DNA of 64,000 bases from Colwellia hornerae (lineage in GTDB: Bacteria; Pseudomonadota; Gammaproteobacteria; Enterobacterales; Alteromonadaceae): assembly GCF_007954355.1 (NCBI RefSeq), contig NZ_VOLR01000005.1:62001-126000 (forward strand), in the 5' to 3' direction. Each line of letters begins with the position of its first letter. The stretch's first letter is position 1. Of this stretch, positions 46,082 to 56,250 are shown one piece after another. Made by a program: the position numbers and the translations under genes. A model generated the notes under the pieces. The model had not been told where the DNA came from. It saw only the letters and a list, made by a program, of their open reading frames with translations, and ran no database searches.

Positions 46082-47419
46082 ATGACACAAACTAGAGATT
46101 CTTTTCACTCCCGTATCGGGTTTGTTTTGGCTGCTGCAGGTTCAGCAATTGGTTTAGGCAATATTTGGGGATTCCCTACCCAAGCTGCTAATAATGGCGG
46201 TGGTGCTTTTTTATTCGTCTATTTACTGGTAACACTTTTACTCGCCCTCCCCGCTTTGTATGCAGAAATATACATAGGTAACCAGGCGCAAAAGAACCCC
46301 GTAGCAGCATTAAAAGAAGCTTGCCAAGACACTCTGCCCAATGTGGGTAAATATGCCGGCATAATCGGCCTATGTGGCGCTATGATGATGTTAAGCTTTT
46401 ACACTATAGTCGCCGGTTGGATGTTAGCACATGCACTTTCTGCTTTTACTGAACTGTTAGGCTTAACCAGTATTTCCCAGTGGTTAGCAATATCAAGTAC
46501 CGAACGTAATTTATTATTTACGCCACTTTTTATCTTACTAGGCGCCGCCATTATACATCAGGGTGTAAATGCCGGTATCGAAAAATGGTCTGCCCGTTTA
46601 ATGCCGTTATTATTAGTGATGCTTATTGGTTTAATTATTTATATTTTACGCCAACCCGGTGCAGAGAAAGGCTTAGCGTTATATTTAATTCCTGATTTTT
46701 CACAAGTAACCAACCCTAAACTCATTATATCGGCGATGGGACAAGCCTTCTTTTCACTATCCATTGGCGTAGGTGGCATGATGGTATATGGCTCATACAT
46801 GCAAAAAGGTAAAGACATCGGTAAATTAGCTATCTCTATCACCGCACTTGATACTTTTATCGCTTTTATGGCCGGACTGTTAATCATCCCAGCACTTTTT
46901 GTTGCTCAAGAAGCGGGCCTTGAAGTATTTAGTAATAATGAATTGATTGGTGAAGGACAGTTAATTTTCAAAATATTACCTGAACTGTTTAATTCAATGG
47001 GTAATGTTGGCTTAATTGTTTCAAGCTGTTTTTTCCTGCTGTTGTCAATTGCTGCATTAACATCAACCATTTCATCAACTGAAGTACCTGTTTCTTATTT
47101 AATGGAAGACAAAAACTTAACCCGTTCTAGAGCGACTTGGTTAGTATCATTTGTTGTGCTTTGTGCCAGTATGCTATTAATTGCTTTCTTTGATGAGTTA
47201 TTTGGTTTAGTTATTCGAGTATTAACGACAATCTTGCAACCATTAAGTTGTTTGTTCTACTTTATCGTGGTTGGCTGGTTGTGGAATAGAGGTAATAAAC
47301 TCCGCGATAAAGCGCTACAAGAAGGCAGGAAGTGGCTACCAATCTGGGGGAATTACCTACGTTTTGTCTGCCCGTTGTTGTTAAGTGTGGTTTTTGTTAA
47401 TGTCGCAATATTGAATTAA
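46082..47419 (+). CDS. Sodium-dependent transporter, NSS/SNF family
   Basis: A 445-residue transporter with about 11 spans and the LeuT-type fold. The first helix has AAAGSAIGLGNIWGFP, the unwound sodium- and substrate-binding segment; NGGGAFLFVYL and the later SLSIGVGGMMVYGSY are the other hallmark segments. Substrate is likely an amino acid but unspecified. It is monocistronic and followed by a dyad-rich, possibly repeat-derived spacer before the convergent GGDEF gene. Confidence 0.92.
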   Translation: MTQTRDSFHSRIGFVLAAAGSAIGLGNIWGFPTQAANNGGGAFLFVYLLVTLLLALPALYAEIYIGNQAQKNPVAALKEACQDTLPNVGKYAGIIGLCGAMMMLSFYTIVAGWMLAHALSAFTELLGLTSISQWLAISSTERNLLFTPLFILLGAAIIHQGVNAGIEKWSARLMPLLLVMLIGLIIYILRQPGAEKGLALYLIPDFSQVTNPKLIISAMGQAFFSLSIGVGGMMVYGSYMQKGKDIGKLAISITALDTFIAFMAGLLIIPALFVAQEAGLEVFSNNELIGEGQLIFKILPELFNSMGNVGLIVSSCFFLLLSIAALTSTISSTEVPVSYLMEDKNLTRSRATWLVSFVVLCASMLLIAFFDELFGLVIRVLTTILQPLSCLFYFIVVGWLWNRGNKLRDKALQEGRKWLPIWGNYLRFVCPLLLSVVFVNVAILN

Positions 47420-47435
47420 GTGCTATTGACTGGGT

Positions 47436-47600
47436 CAACCGACATTGTACCAGTCACTTCAAACCAGACCCTGAAATAAATTCAGGGTGACGATGGCCTC
47501 TACTCATTGACAATGACGACAATGACCTCTGCTCAATGAAAAGGCTTCTACTCGATGATGGTAGTTTCCAGGGTGACGCTGGCTTCTACTGGCTAATGAT
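47436..47600. repeat. Dyad-containing repeat remnant between convergent genes
   Basis: ACCCTGAA (47468-47475) is mirrored by TTCAGGGT (47481-47488) around five bases. The block CAGGGTGACG-TGGC-TCTACT occurs at about 47484 and again at about 47562 with small changes, and CAATGACGACAATGACCTCTGCTCAATGA lies between in divergent form. The CCTGAA dyad core resembles that of the arrays at 56.2 and 61.3 kb. It probably acts near the end of both genes, but is not a simple terminator. Confidence 0.5.
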
Positions 47601-47635
47601 CTTTGCAGGCAATTATCAACTTCATTTAGCCAATT

Positions 47636-48835
47636 TTAATAACTGACATTGTTACGCCCTTTATTCTTCGCTTTGTACAACGCTTGATCAGCACACTTTA
47701 ACGCTTGTGCAAAACTTTGTTTATTTTCTCGTACTGCAGCGCCGATTGAAATAGTGACGTTCACTGTTTTAAATTCATTATTTTTGCCCGCATTTTTAGC
47801 GTTTCGCTCTTGTTTAGTTTTTCGTTGCGGGTGACGAATAACAATTTTATACGCTTCAATAGCTTGGCACACTGCTACTAACTCAGGTAAGGCTTGGTCA
47901 ATACTTTTACCAGGAAATACGATGGTAAACTCTTCTCCGCCATAACGAAAAGCTTTGCCTCCCCCTTTAACACTGCCAATTTTTTTTGCCACTAACTTTA
48001 ATACTTGGTCGCCAATATCATGGCCATAAGTATCATTAAACTTTTTAAAATGATCAATATCTAGCATAGCAAGGGTATATTTACGCCCAAGCGATAAGGC
48101 CAACTGATTCAGTGCCCGACGTGATGGTAATCCGGTTAAGTCATCTCGATAGGCAAGGAAATAAGCATCGATAGCAATCACTAACACATAGTATAAGCTG
48201 AGTAATGTCAGCGTTAAACTTATCGGTAGCTCAATTAATTGATATTGATGACACAGCCAAAACAGCAAAGAAACAGCAAGCGCTGAAGTCACTAAATCCG
48301 CTTTAATCATCGCCCGCCAAACAATAACAACACTAGATAAAGCCAGCGGTAATTCTAAGCGAATCACCTGACTAAACTCTGCCAGATTGGGTAGCGCTTT
48401 TACAAAAAGAATAATCGGTTCACTCATCGTTAACCAGACAAAGACGATGACAGCCACTACTGAGATAGCGACCAATCGATAAAGACCATGAACGGAGATA
48501 ACACCACGGTCTTTCATTAAGGAAAATAGAAGTAAAGCGCAACAGCCAAATAACGTTAGCCAATCACCCTGTTGCGCTAACCAAGTTGACCAAGGCGGTG
48601 AAAAAGAAATACTGCCATAATATAAAAGCCATAATAATGATAAATAGGCTAACCTGCTACGATTAAAGTAACTCGCAAAGACAATCACGACGGCTAAGAA
48701 CACCACTAATAATTGTTCAACAATCACTATTTGCTTTAACCAAAACACTTGGCTTTTCACCATAAAAAAGTAAACTAAAGCAAAAGTGACTAAACTAAAA
48801 AACAATGTTTTTAGTCCTATAATTTTTTGCAACAA
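47636..48835 (-). CDS. Membrane diguanylate cyclase (GGDEF)
   Basis: A 399-residue protein with about seven hydrophobic segments in the first 220 residues and a GGDEF domain (about 225-399). The active-site motif is intact (FRYGGEEF, near 297-304) with MLDIDHFKKFND upstream. No RxxD inhibitory site precedes it: the region reads KKIGSVKGGGKAF. The start codon is TTG 48835, chosen because AAGGAG lies six bases upstream and no ATG is near. Predicted to make cyclic di-GMP in response to a membrane-borne signal. Confidence 0.9.
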   Translation of the reverse strand: MLQKIIGLKTLFFSLVTFALVYFFMVKSQVFWLKQIVIVEQLLVVFLAVVIVFASYFNRSRLAYLSLLWLLYYGSISFSPPWSTWLAQQGDWLTLFGCCALLLFSLMKDRGVISVHGLYRLVAISVVAVIVFVWLTMSEPIILFVKALPNLAEFSQVIRLELPLALSSVVIVWRAMIKADLVTSALAVSLLFWLCHQYQLIELPISLTLTLLSLYYVLVIAIDAYFLAYRDDLTGLPSRRALNQLALSLGRKYTLAMLDIDHFKKFNDTYGHDIGDQVLKLVAKKIGSVKGGGKAFRYGGEEFTIVFPGKSIDQALPELVAVCQAIEAYKIVIRHPQRKTKQERNAKNAGKNNEFKTVNVTISIGAAVRENKQSFAQALKCADQALYKAKNKGRNNVSY

Positions 48836-48889
48836 GATTAACTCCTTAGATTAAGTCATCGTCAAATGATACTTGGCCAAACAAACAAT

Positions 48890-50368
48890 TTAAACAACAG
48901 GCAGCGCTTGCTCACTGTCTATTTTGCTATCTATACCACTGGGGTTTTCATCGCTGTCATTTTTTAATTCGACCTGTTCAATTTTATCAAAGCGTGATGA
49001 TATTTTATCCGCTGAGGTATGAATTTGTTTTACGTCACTCGCGGCTTGATCTATGTGTTTTGCTAAATTGGCAAAACGAGATTTAAAGCGACTAAAGTCT
49101 TGTGATAAATGTGAGAGGTGCGCTTGAATAACATGTATTTGCTTACGGGTTGCTTCATCTTTTAGCACCGAGCGTGACGTTGTTAATATAGCCATTAACG
49201 TGGTGGGCGATGCCAGCCACACTCGCTTCTTATTGGCGTAGTCAACTAAGTCACCATGGTGTGCATGAATTTCAGCAAAAATAGCTTCTGCTGGAATAAA
49301 CATAATGGCGCCATCGGCGGTTTCTTTTTCAATTAAGTATTTAGCACTAATATCATTAATGTGTTTTTTTATATCGAGTTTAAACTGACGTTCTGCCGAT
49401 TTTCGGTCGTGCTCACCTAATTGGTTATCCAACATTTTTTTATAGTTCTCTAACGGGAACTTAGAGTCGATAACAACATTCCCCGTTGGCTCAGGTAAAA
49501 ATAAAATACAGTCAGCAATTTTTCCATTTGATAACGTATGCTGCAAAGAAAAGTTTTGCTCGGGGATCACGTTACGAATAAGGCTATTAAGCTGAACTTC
49601 ACCAAAGGCACCCCGCGAACGTTTATCACTTAACACTTCTTGTAAGCTGACCACGTTTGAGGAAAGTTCGGTTATTTTCTTCTGCGCATCATCAATCAAG
49701 GCGAGACGTTGTAAAATATCATTAAAGGTTTTTGTTGTTTTCTCAAATCCTTCTGCCAAACGTTTTTCTACCTGCCCGCTAATTTCTTTTAAGCGGTTAT
49801 CAGTAGAGACAGTTAATCCATCAATACGCTTAGCCATTTGCTCACTCGATGCTTGCAATGACTTAGTCAAATCTTCACGGCTCACTTGTGTCACTCGATG
49901 TAGATGATCAACAAGTTGATCAACAGATTTTAGCTGGTTTTGATTAAAAACGACTTGGTGCTCATGCAATGCGCGATGTAATTTTTCACTACTGGCATGC
50001 AGGCTAGACGCTTGCTTTTCACCTTGCTCAGCATGCTGATACAACAGCTTGATTTTAAAATCAGAGATTTGTTGTTCGAAATAAGTCTTTAACTCAACTT
50101 GCTGATTGGCCAGTTGTTGATGATTAAAGCTAGTTTGCTGCTGTAGTTGCTGTTGATATTTATTGGAGACTTCACTATCAACGGTTAATTTCTCAAACAG
50201 TAACTGTGACTTTTCGTTTTGCAAAGACAACTGTAATGACATTTTTTTTATTTTAAAAAAGAGTATAAAACTTATTAAAAAGCACAATACCAATAAAGTA
50301 GCGGCAAGCAGCATAAAAATTTCGGCAGGAATTTTTTCTAAAAAAGCAGGAAGTACATCGATAAACAT
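48890..50368 (-). CDS. rmuC: DNA recombination protein RmuC
   Basis: A 492-residue protein with an N-terminal membrane anchor (about 15-42), a long coiled coil (about 45-240) and the RmuC (DUF195) domain with RGAFGEVQLNSLI, VIDSKFPLENYKKML and AIFAEIHAHH. RmuC limits inversions at short inverted repeats in E. coli and has a nuclease-like fold. Start ATG 50368. It lies 54 bases upstream of the TTG-started GGDEF gene on the same strand. Confidence 0.94.
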   Translation of the reverse strand: MFIDVLPAFLEKIPAEIFMLLAATLLVLCFLISFILFFKIKKMSLQLSLQNEKSQLLFEKLTVDSEVSNKYQQQLQQQTSFNHQQLANQQVELKTYFEQQISDFKIKLLYQHAEQGEKQASSLHASSEKLHRALHEHQVVFNQNQLKSVDQLVDHLHRVTQVSREDLTKSLQASSEQMAKRIDGLTVSTDNRLKEISGQVEKRLAEGFEKTTKTFNDILQRLALIDDAQKKITELSSNVVSLQEVLSDKRSRGAFGEVQLNSLIRNVIPEQNFSLQHTLSNGKIADCILFLPEPTGNVVIDSKFPLENYKKMLDNQLGEHDRKSAERQFKLDIKKHINDISAKYLIEKETADGAIMFIPAEAIFAEIHAHHGDLVDYANKKRVWLASPTTLMAILTTSRSVLKDEATRKQIHVIQAHLSHLSQDFSRFKSRFANLAKHIDQAASDVKQIHTSADKISSRFDKIEQVELKNDSDENPSGIDSKIDSEQALPVV

Positions 50369-50467
50369 AAAATCACATCAGTAACACTGTAAATATTATC
50401 AGTATTAAACCATAGAAATATACTCAGGTTAAGTTTATTCTAAGTTGGGTCTTTAACCAGTGAATAT

Positions 50468-50686
50468 TTAATAATCATTGATGAGGTGAATACGATCGCC
50501 GACTTTATTAAGAATGGTTATTTCTCCATCACACACCGCAACAATCGATTTTTCTTCTTTAAATTTTTCCGGAATAATAACCCGCCCACTGGCATTTTCT
50601 GCAAATTGTCCAACAAAGTGCATTAGCTCAAGTGAATCCTCAATATAATAAATAATAGTAACAGTGCGAAGATTAGTGTTAGTCAT
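50468..50686 (-). CDS. DUF2375 small protein
   Basis: A 72-residue protein starting ATG 50686; an upstream TTG would add five residues. It matches a small family (DUF2375, TIGR02922) that I recall mainly from Colwellia, Shewanella and relatives. Features: NLRTVTIIYYIEDSLELMHF, then ENASGRVIIPEKF and a C-terminal GDRIHLIN. It is predicted cytosolic, function unknown. The adjacent gene upstream is fumarase, separated by its own terminator. Confidence 0.75.
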   Translation of the reverse strand: MTNTNLRTVTIIYYIEDSLELMHFVGQFAENASGRVIIPEKFKEEKSIVAVCDGEITILNKVGDRIHLINDY

Positions 50687-50761
50687 AATTAACGTTTTCA
50701 ATACTTAATTTTAATGATTGTCCTATTAGTGTAGTCGAAAATAATCAACTTATTATCACTA

Positions 50762-50786
50762 ATAAAAAAGCGCCCTAGGGCGCTTA
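50762..50786 (-). terminator. Terminator of the fumarase gene
   Basis: An 18-bp perfect palindrome AAGCGCCCTAGGGCGCTT (50768-50785) followed on the minus strand by Ts (As at 50764-50769 on the plus strand), 33 bases past the fumarase stop. Confidence 0.88.
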
Positions 50787-50817
50787 TTATAAAATTATTA
50801 AATGAAACCCGTGTCAA

Positions 50818-52341
50818 TTAGCTTTTTGATTTGGCATCTTGTACTTCAATCTTAGCTTTCCAAATAGCAGGGCCGGTAACATGAACCGACTCTCCTTGGC
50901 TATCGACAGCTACCGTTACTGGCATGTCTTCAACTTCAAACTCGTAAATAGCTTCCATGCCCATATCTTCAAAGGCAACAACTCTTGCTTTTTTAATGGC
51001 TTTCGATACTAGGTATGCTGCACCACCAACGGCCATTAAATACACTGACTTATGGTTTTTAATGGTTTCAACAGTCTCTGCGCCACGTTCAGCTTTGCCA
51101 ATAGTGCCAAGTAAACCTGTTTCAGAAAGCATCATTTCAGTAAATTTATCCATACGTGTTGCTGTAGTTGGACCCGCAGGGCCAACAGCTTCATCACCAA
51201 TAGCATCAACAGGACCTACGTAGTAAATAAACTTGTCGGTAAAGTCTACCGGTAACTTTTCGCCCTTGGCTAACATATCTTGAATACGTTTGTGAGCAGC
51301 ATCACGTCCGGTTAGGATAGTCCCGCTCAGTAATACTGTTTCACCCGTTTTCCAGCTACTGATATCGGCTTTCTTCAAGGTATCGACATTAACACGACGT
51401 ACGTTTTCGCCAACTTCCCAGGTTATTTCTGGCCAATCTTCTAATTTTGGTGGTGTTAAGTTAGCAGGACCAGAACCATCTAAGTGAAAATGCACATGAC
51501 GCGTTGCCGCACAATTAGGGATCATCACCACAGGTTTTGATGCAGCGTGAGTAGGTGCTGACATAATTTTAATATCAACAACTGTCGTTAAACCACCAAG
51601 ACCTTGTGCGCCAATACCTAATTTATTAACACGTTCAAAAATTTCTAAACGCAGTTTTTCTTCTGCTGTTTCAGCACCGCGATCCATTAATTCTTGAATA
51701 TCTACCGGTTCCATTAAACTTTCTTTAGCAAGTACCCCTGCTTTTTCAGCTGTTCCCCCGATACCTATGCCTAACATCCCTGGTGGACACCAGCCCGCGC
51801 CCATTGATGGTAGTGTTTTAACCACCCAATCAGCGATTGAATCGCTAGGGTTTAACATCACCATTTTAGATTTGTTTTCACTACCGCCGCCTTTTGCAGC
51901 GATCATGATATCAACACCACCACCAGCAACCATATCAATATGTACAACCGATGGCGTATTATCTTTAGTATTAATACGCGCGCCAGCAGGGTCTTTGACA
52001 ATAGAGGCGCGTAATGGGTTATCTGGATTTAAATAAGCTTGTCGAGTACCTTCATCAACCATCTGTTGAACCGTTAAATCAGTTTTGTCCCACTGAACAT
52101 CCATGCCCACTTTTACGAAACAAGTTACTATACCGGTATCTTGACAAATAGGACGCTGGCCATGGGCTGACATTCTAGAATTAATTAAGATCTGGGCAAT
52201 AGCGTCTTTAGCTGCGCTGCTTTCTTCTTTATGGTAGGCTTTTTCAAGTGCTTGAATGAAGTCTAAAGGGTGATAATAAGAAATGTACTGTAATGCATCG
52301 GCAATACTTTCAATTAAATCTTGTTGTTTAATGATAGTCAT
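50818..52341 (-). CDS. Class I fumarate hydratase (iron-sulfur)
   Basis: A 507-residue [4Fe-4S] enzyme of the TCA cycle interconverting fumarate and malate. Iron-sulfur ligands: Cys66 in RPICQDTG, the Cys of GAGWCPPGM (about 185) and that of IPNCAATRH (about 279). The C-terminal beta domain is complete, with SGTILTGRDAAHKR and GPAGPTTATRMDKF. Length and architecture match the single-polypeptide FumA/FumB type; I do not choose between them. It is monocistronic. Confidence 0.95.
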   Translation of the reverse strand: MTIIKQQDLIESIADALQYISYYHPLDFIQALEKAYHKEESSAAKDAIAQILINSRMSAHGQRPICQDTGIVTCFVKVGMDVQWDKTDLTVQQMVDEGTRQAYLNPDNPLRASIVKDPAGARINTKDNTPSVVHIDMVAGGGVDIMIAAKGGGSENKSKMVMLNPSDSIADWVVKTLPSMGAGWCPPGMLGIGIGGTAEKAGVLAKESLMEPVDIQELMDRGAETAEEKLRLEIFERVNKLGIGAQGLGGLTTVVDIKIMSAPTHAASKPVVMIPNCAATRHVHFHLDGSGPANLTPPKLEDWPEITWEVGENVRRVNVDTLKKADISSWKTGETVLLSGTILTGRDAAHKRIQDMLAKGEKLPVDFTDKFIYYVGPVDAIGDEAVGPAGPTTATRMDKFTEMMLSETGLLGTIGKAERGAETVETIKNHKSVYLMAVGGAAYLVSKAIKKARVVAFEDMGMEAIYEFEVEDMPVTVAVDSQGESVHVTGPAIWKAKIEVQDAKSKS

Positions 52342-52510
52342 GAGGGTCTCTTTTTATGCAGATCGACAGATGTAGTTCAACAGCATTTACCTACTCAACT
52401 GAAATTATAGATAAACTAGGTAAGCTGAAAATGGTTGAAAGTTATAAATTTGCAGATATCATACCCTTCTTGCTAACGAGCTTCCACAATATTATCGAGT
52501 AAAACCCGCC

Positions 52511-53932
52511 ATGTTCACTATTTCTGCCCAGCATTTTACCGTAGAAAAATCTATCGATGTAAAAGCCTTGTTTTCAGCTTTTAGTCATCAACCTTGGGCA
52601 ATGTGGCTTGACTCTTGTGGTGATAAACAGTCACCTGCACACGTTGATAGCAATTTTGACATTATCGTTTGGCAACCGGAAGTGACGTTAACCACCCAAG
52701 GCGTTCAAACGGAAGTACGGTGGTTAAAAGATGACAAAAAACAAATTAGTGATGAAAACCCATTAACGCTACTCAAAGAAATTCAACAACAATGTTTCAA
52801 TAACATTAACGTGGCCGCCAGCCACTTGCCATTTAATGGTGGCAGTATCGGTTATTTTTCTTACGATTTAGGCCGACGTTTTGAGAACTTACCCAATCAA
52901 ACCACTCGAGATATCGATTTAGCCGAAATGTCGATAGGACTTTATTTTCAGGCATTAATCTTTGATCACCAAGCTCAACAGTTTTGGTTAGTTTGCCCAC
53001 AACCGCATCGCGAAAGTCTAACAATAGCAATAAATAAGCAGTTAGCCTTGGTAAAGAAAACCGCACAAAAAAAAGAAAAGTTTGCATTAAAGACCGATTG
53101 GCAATCGAATATCAGTAAAGCGCGTTATGATGAAAAATTTCAACGCGTGCAGCACTACTTATTGTCAGGTGATTGCTATCAAATTAATTTAGCGCAACGT
53201 TTCAGTGCTGATTATCAAGGTGATGAATTCGACGCTTATTGCGCGTTACGCGATAAAAACAAAGCGCCTTTTTCTGCATTCTTACGTTTTGAAAAAGCGA
53301 GTATTCTCAGTATCTCCCCTGAACGATTCTTACAAAAGAGAGGACGTAAAGTACAAAGCAAACCGATAAAAGGCACTAAACCGCGTAGTGATAATGCCAT
53401 TATTGACCAGCAAAATTCAATTGATTTACAGTACTCAGAAAAAGATCGTGCCGAAAACTTAATGATTGTTGATTTACTCAGAAATGATATCAGTAAAGTG
53501 TGTATCCCTGGCTCGGTTAAAGTGCCTAAGTTGTTTGATATTGAAAGTTTTCCTGCGGTTCATCACTTAGTGAGTACCGTTGAGGGTGAGTTAGCAGCGC
53601 AATATCAGGCAACGGATTTATTAGCCGCTTCATTTCCTGGCGGTTCGATTACTGGCGCTCCAAAAATAAGAGCCATGGAAATTATTGATGAATTAGAACC
53701 ACATCAACGAAGTATTTACTGTGGTTCTATTGGTTATATTTCTGCTTGTGGCAATATGGACACCAGCATTACTATACGTACCTTGTTATGTGAAAAAAAT
53801 AACGCCACCCAAGCGAATATCATTTATTGTTGGGCCGGTGGTGGTGTGGTTGCAGATTCAAAAGTCGACTCTGAATATCAAGAAACCTTTGATAAAGTAA
53901 ATAAAATATTACCGGTGTTATCCGCGCTTTAA
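52511..53932 (+). CDS. pabB: Aminodeoxychorismate synthase component I
   Basis: A 473-residue chorismate-using enzyme of p-aminobenzoate and folate synthesis. It is distinguished from TrpE by PIKGTKPR (the Lys of PIKGT is the PabB-type active-site residue), and shares DCYQINLAQRF, ERFLQKRGRKV, ENLMIVDLLRNDI and GGSITGAPKIRAME. It lies 41 bases before the nudL gene and may be cotranscribed. It competes with TrpE for chorismate. The glutamine partner is not here; TrpG or PabA elsewhere would serve. Confidence 0.94.
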   Translation: MFTISAQHFTVEKSIDVKALFSAFSHQPWAMWLDSCGDKQSPAHVDSNFDIIVWQPEVTLTTQGVQTEVRWLKDDKKQISDENPLTLLKEIQQQCFNNINVAASHLPFNGGSIGYFSYDLGRRFENLPNQTTRDIDLAEMSIGLYFQALIFDHQAQQFWLVCPQPHRESLTIAINKQLALVKKTAQKKEKFALKTDWQSNISKARYDEKFQRVQHYLLSGDCYQINLAQRFSADYQGDEFDAYCALRDKNKAPFSAFLRFEKASILSISPERFLQKRGRKVQSKPIKGTKPRSDNAIIDQQNSIDLQYSEKDRAENLMIVDLLRNDISKVCIPGSVKVPKLFDIESFPAVHHLVSTVEGELAAQYQATDLLAASFPGGSITGAPKIRAMEIIDELEPHQRSIYCGSIGYISACGNMDTSITIRTLLCEKNNATQANIIYCWAGGGVVADSKVDSEYQETFDKVNKILPVLSAL

Positions 53933-53973
53933 CTTTTTGTTGTTTTGACTTTTTTGCCATCGATGGATTTATA

Positions 53974-54543
53974 ATGAACAAGCATGATTTTTTACAAAAA
54001 TTTCAATTTTCAGCACTTAATGATTCACTCCATCAGTACCAGCACCATGCAACGCTAAAACCTGCAGCAGTGCTTATTGCCTTAATTGAAGAGGATAAGC
54101 AACTTTCTGTGGTGCTGACAAAACGGGCTAGTCATTTAAAACATCATCCTGGACAAATAAGTTTTCCCGGTGGAAAAATGGAAGACTTTGATGCGGGCTT
54201 TGTCAGCGCTGCCATCAGGGAAGCTGAAGAAGAGATCGGTTTAAATAGCGACAACATTAATATTGTCGGTCAATTACTTCCTTATGAAACCATCAGTGGT
54301 TATGTCGTTACCCCCATTATTGCTTTTATTGATAAAAAACAAAATTATGTGATCGATAAAAATGAAGTCGCTGAAATCTTTCAGGTACCGTTACAGCATT
54401 TTCTCGATGTTAATAATCATTACACTGTGACAATTGAGCGAGAGCGCAAACCTTTTTCAATTCACTTTATGCCCTTTGAGCACCATAATATATGGGGTGC
54501 TACAGCAGTAATGCTCAAAGATTTAGCAATTCAATTATCATGA
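53974..54543 (+). CDS. nudL: NUDIX CoA pyrophosphatase-type hydrolase (NudL)
   Basis: A 189-residue NUDIX hydrolase. The box is present in the CoA-pyrophosphatase form, PGGKMEDFD then AIREAEEEIGL (about 67-91), with an insertion relative to the standard Nudix box, as in E. coli NudL. LTKRASHLKHHPGQISFPGG is the UPF0035 signature. The likely substrate is CoA or another nucleoside diphosphate derivative. It follows pabB, an adjacency seen in E. coli as well. Confidence 0.9.
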   Translation: MNKHDFLQKFQFSALNDSLHQYQHHATLKPAAVLIALIEEDKQLSVVLTKRASHLKHHPGQISFPGGKMEDFDAGFVSAAIREAEEEIGLNSDNINIVGQLLPYETISGYVVTPIIAFIDKKQNYVIDKNEVAEIFQVPLQHFLDVNNHYTVTIERERKPFSIHFMPFEHHNIWGATAVMLKDLAIQLS

Positions 54544-54638
54544 TTTTTTATGTTTTTGGCTAATATTGACTATAATTAAACTATTATTGTTTTTCTTGGT
54601 GATAGCTTTCAGTTACAATTACCGAAGATAATTCCATC

Positions 54639-54658
54639 TTTTGATAATTTTATCAAAA
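54639..54658. promoter_or_regulatory. Inverted repeat upstream of sdaA
   Basis: TTTTGATAA (54639-54647) and TTATCAAAA (54650-54658), a perfect 9-bp inverted repeat with a two-base spacer, ending 17 bases before the sdaA start. TTGAT and ATCAA are six bases apart, not the four required by FNR. It could be an operator or an mRNA hairpin near the ribosome-binding site. Confidence 0.4.
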
Positions 54659-54675
54659 TAAATTCAGGTTTTAGT

Positions 54676-56067
54676 ATGATTAGTGTATTTGATATGTTTT
54701 CTATTGGCATTGGCCCGTCAAGTTCTCACACTGTGGGTCCAATGAAAGCAGCGAAGTTATTTGTTGAACAACTTAAAAATGAGCATAAATTACCACAAAC
54801 AACGCGGGTAAAATGTGAGCTTTTTGGTTCGTTAGGACAAACAGGTATTGGCCATGGTACCGGCAAAGCGGTGATTTTAGGTCTGTCTGGCGAAAATCCA
54901 GATACGATTGCCGTCGACGCTATTGATTCAATTCTTGAAGCCGTGGTCAGTAGCCAAAAAATTTCGCTTAATGGTGAGCACTTAGTTTCATTTCCTAAAA
55001 ATGATGCCATTATTTACCATCGCCGTAAAACCTTACCTGCTCATTCTAATGCCATGACTATCTTTGCCTTTGAAGATATTCCAGGAAAAGAAAGTACGCT
55101 ATTACTAGAGCAAACATATTATTCAATCGGTGGCGGCTTTATTGTTAACGCGCGCGACTTTGAAAAAGAAAAAGATAAAGCACTCTCTCTGCACAGCAAT
55201 ATTAAACGTCCTCATTATTTTTCATCAGCGACCGAGCTTATCAACGAAGCTAATGAGAAAAACCTCAGGATCAGTACTATCATGATGAATAATGAGAAGT
55301 GCTTAGCCGATGAAGCCACTGTTAGAGCTAAATTAGTTAATATCTGGCAAGCAATGAAAGATTGTGTCGACCGTGGCATTAAAACCGAAGGTATTTTACC
55401 CGGTGGTTTAAAAGTTGCGCGCAGAGCCCCTGCTCTTTATAAAGCATTGTCAGTTGAAAACAACAACGACCCACTTATTGCCATGGACTGGGTTAACTTA
55501 TTTGCACTTGCGGTTAATGAAGAAAATGCCGCCGGTAGTCGTGTTGTAACGGCGCCAACCAATGGTGCGGCGGGTATTATACCTGCCGTATTATGCTACT
55601 ACGATAAGTTTGTTAGACCGGTTGATGAAGACACCTGTGTACGCTATTTATTAACTGCCGCAGCCATTGGTATTTTATACAAGACTAACGCGTCAATTTC
55701 TGGTGCTGAAGTGGGCTGTCAAGGTGAGGTTGGCGTGGCTTGTTCTATGGCGGCTGGCGCATTAACTGAAATTATGGGTGGGTCGCCAAGTAAAGTAGAA
55801 AACGCGGCAGAAATCGGTATGGAGCATAATCTGGGGTTAACCTGTGACCCTGTTGGTGGCTTAGTTCAAGTGCCTTGTATCGAACGTAACGCTATGGGTT
55901 CGGTAAAGGCGATCAACGCATCGCGTTTAGCTTTACGTGGCACCGGTAATCAAAAGGTTCCACTAGATAAAGTCATTAAAACTATGTGGGAAACCGGCAA
56001 CGATATGAAAACTAAATATAAAGAAACTTCTCGTGGCGGCTTAGCGGTCAACATTACCGAATGTTAA
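54676..56067 (+). CDS. sdaA: L-serine ammonia-lyase, single-chain iron-sulfur type
   Basis: A 463-residue enzyme deaminating serine to pyruvate. The N-terminal regulatory domain opens [23 protein letters not shown], and the catalytic domain has the iron-sulfur cysteines in [27 protein letters not shown] and [15 protein letters not shown] is the substrate-binding loop. No strong Shine-Dalgarno is visible before ATG 54676. The gene is followed by the 52-bp repeat array. Confidence 0.96.
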   Translation: MISVFDMFSIGIGPSSSHTVGPMKAAKLFVEQLKNEHKLPQTTRVKCELFGSLGQTGIGHGTGKAVILGLSGENPDTIAVDAIDSILEAVVSSQKISLNGEHLVSFPKNDAIIYHRRKTLPAHSNAMTIFAFEDIPGKESTLLLEQTYYSIGGGFIVNARDFEKEKDKALSLHSNIKRPHYFSSATELINEANEKNLRISTIMMNNEKCLADEATVRAKLVNIWQAMKDCVDRGIKTEGILPGGLKVARRAPALYKALSVENNNDPLIAMDWVNLFALAVNEENAAGSRVVTAPTNGAAGIIPAVLCYYDKFVRPVDEDTCVRYLLTAAAIGILYKTNASISGAEVGCQGEVGVACSMAAGALTEIMGGSPSKVENAAEIGMEHNLGLTCDPVGGLVQVPCIERNAMGSVKAINASRLALRGTGNQKVPLDKVIKTMWETGNDMKTKYKETSRGGLAVNITEC

Positions 56068-56250
56068 GACGTTTCTAATCGCAAACCTGTAACAGATAAA
56101 GGGTTAATGGCTAAAAATTTGTCGTTCCATGCCATCGACATGCAAGGGAGCACTCATGCAGCGAAGGTATATACCTAAGAATGGCCTTGGCACCACAACA
56201 TTGCCTCCATGGATGGAGGGTCTATGATTTGTCAGGAACAAAAAATCATG
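56068..56250. other. Spacer with degenerate repeat-like sequence before the 52-bp array
   Basis: No gene is present. The stretch contains fragments related to the array unit (TCGTTCCATGCCATCGACAT near 56120 and GGCACCACAACAT near 56190) and an inverted repeat CCTCCATGGATGGAGG (about 56206-56221). It looks like a decayed part of the same repeat family. Confidence 0.5.
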
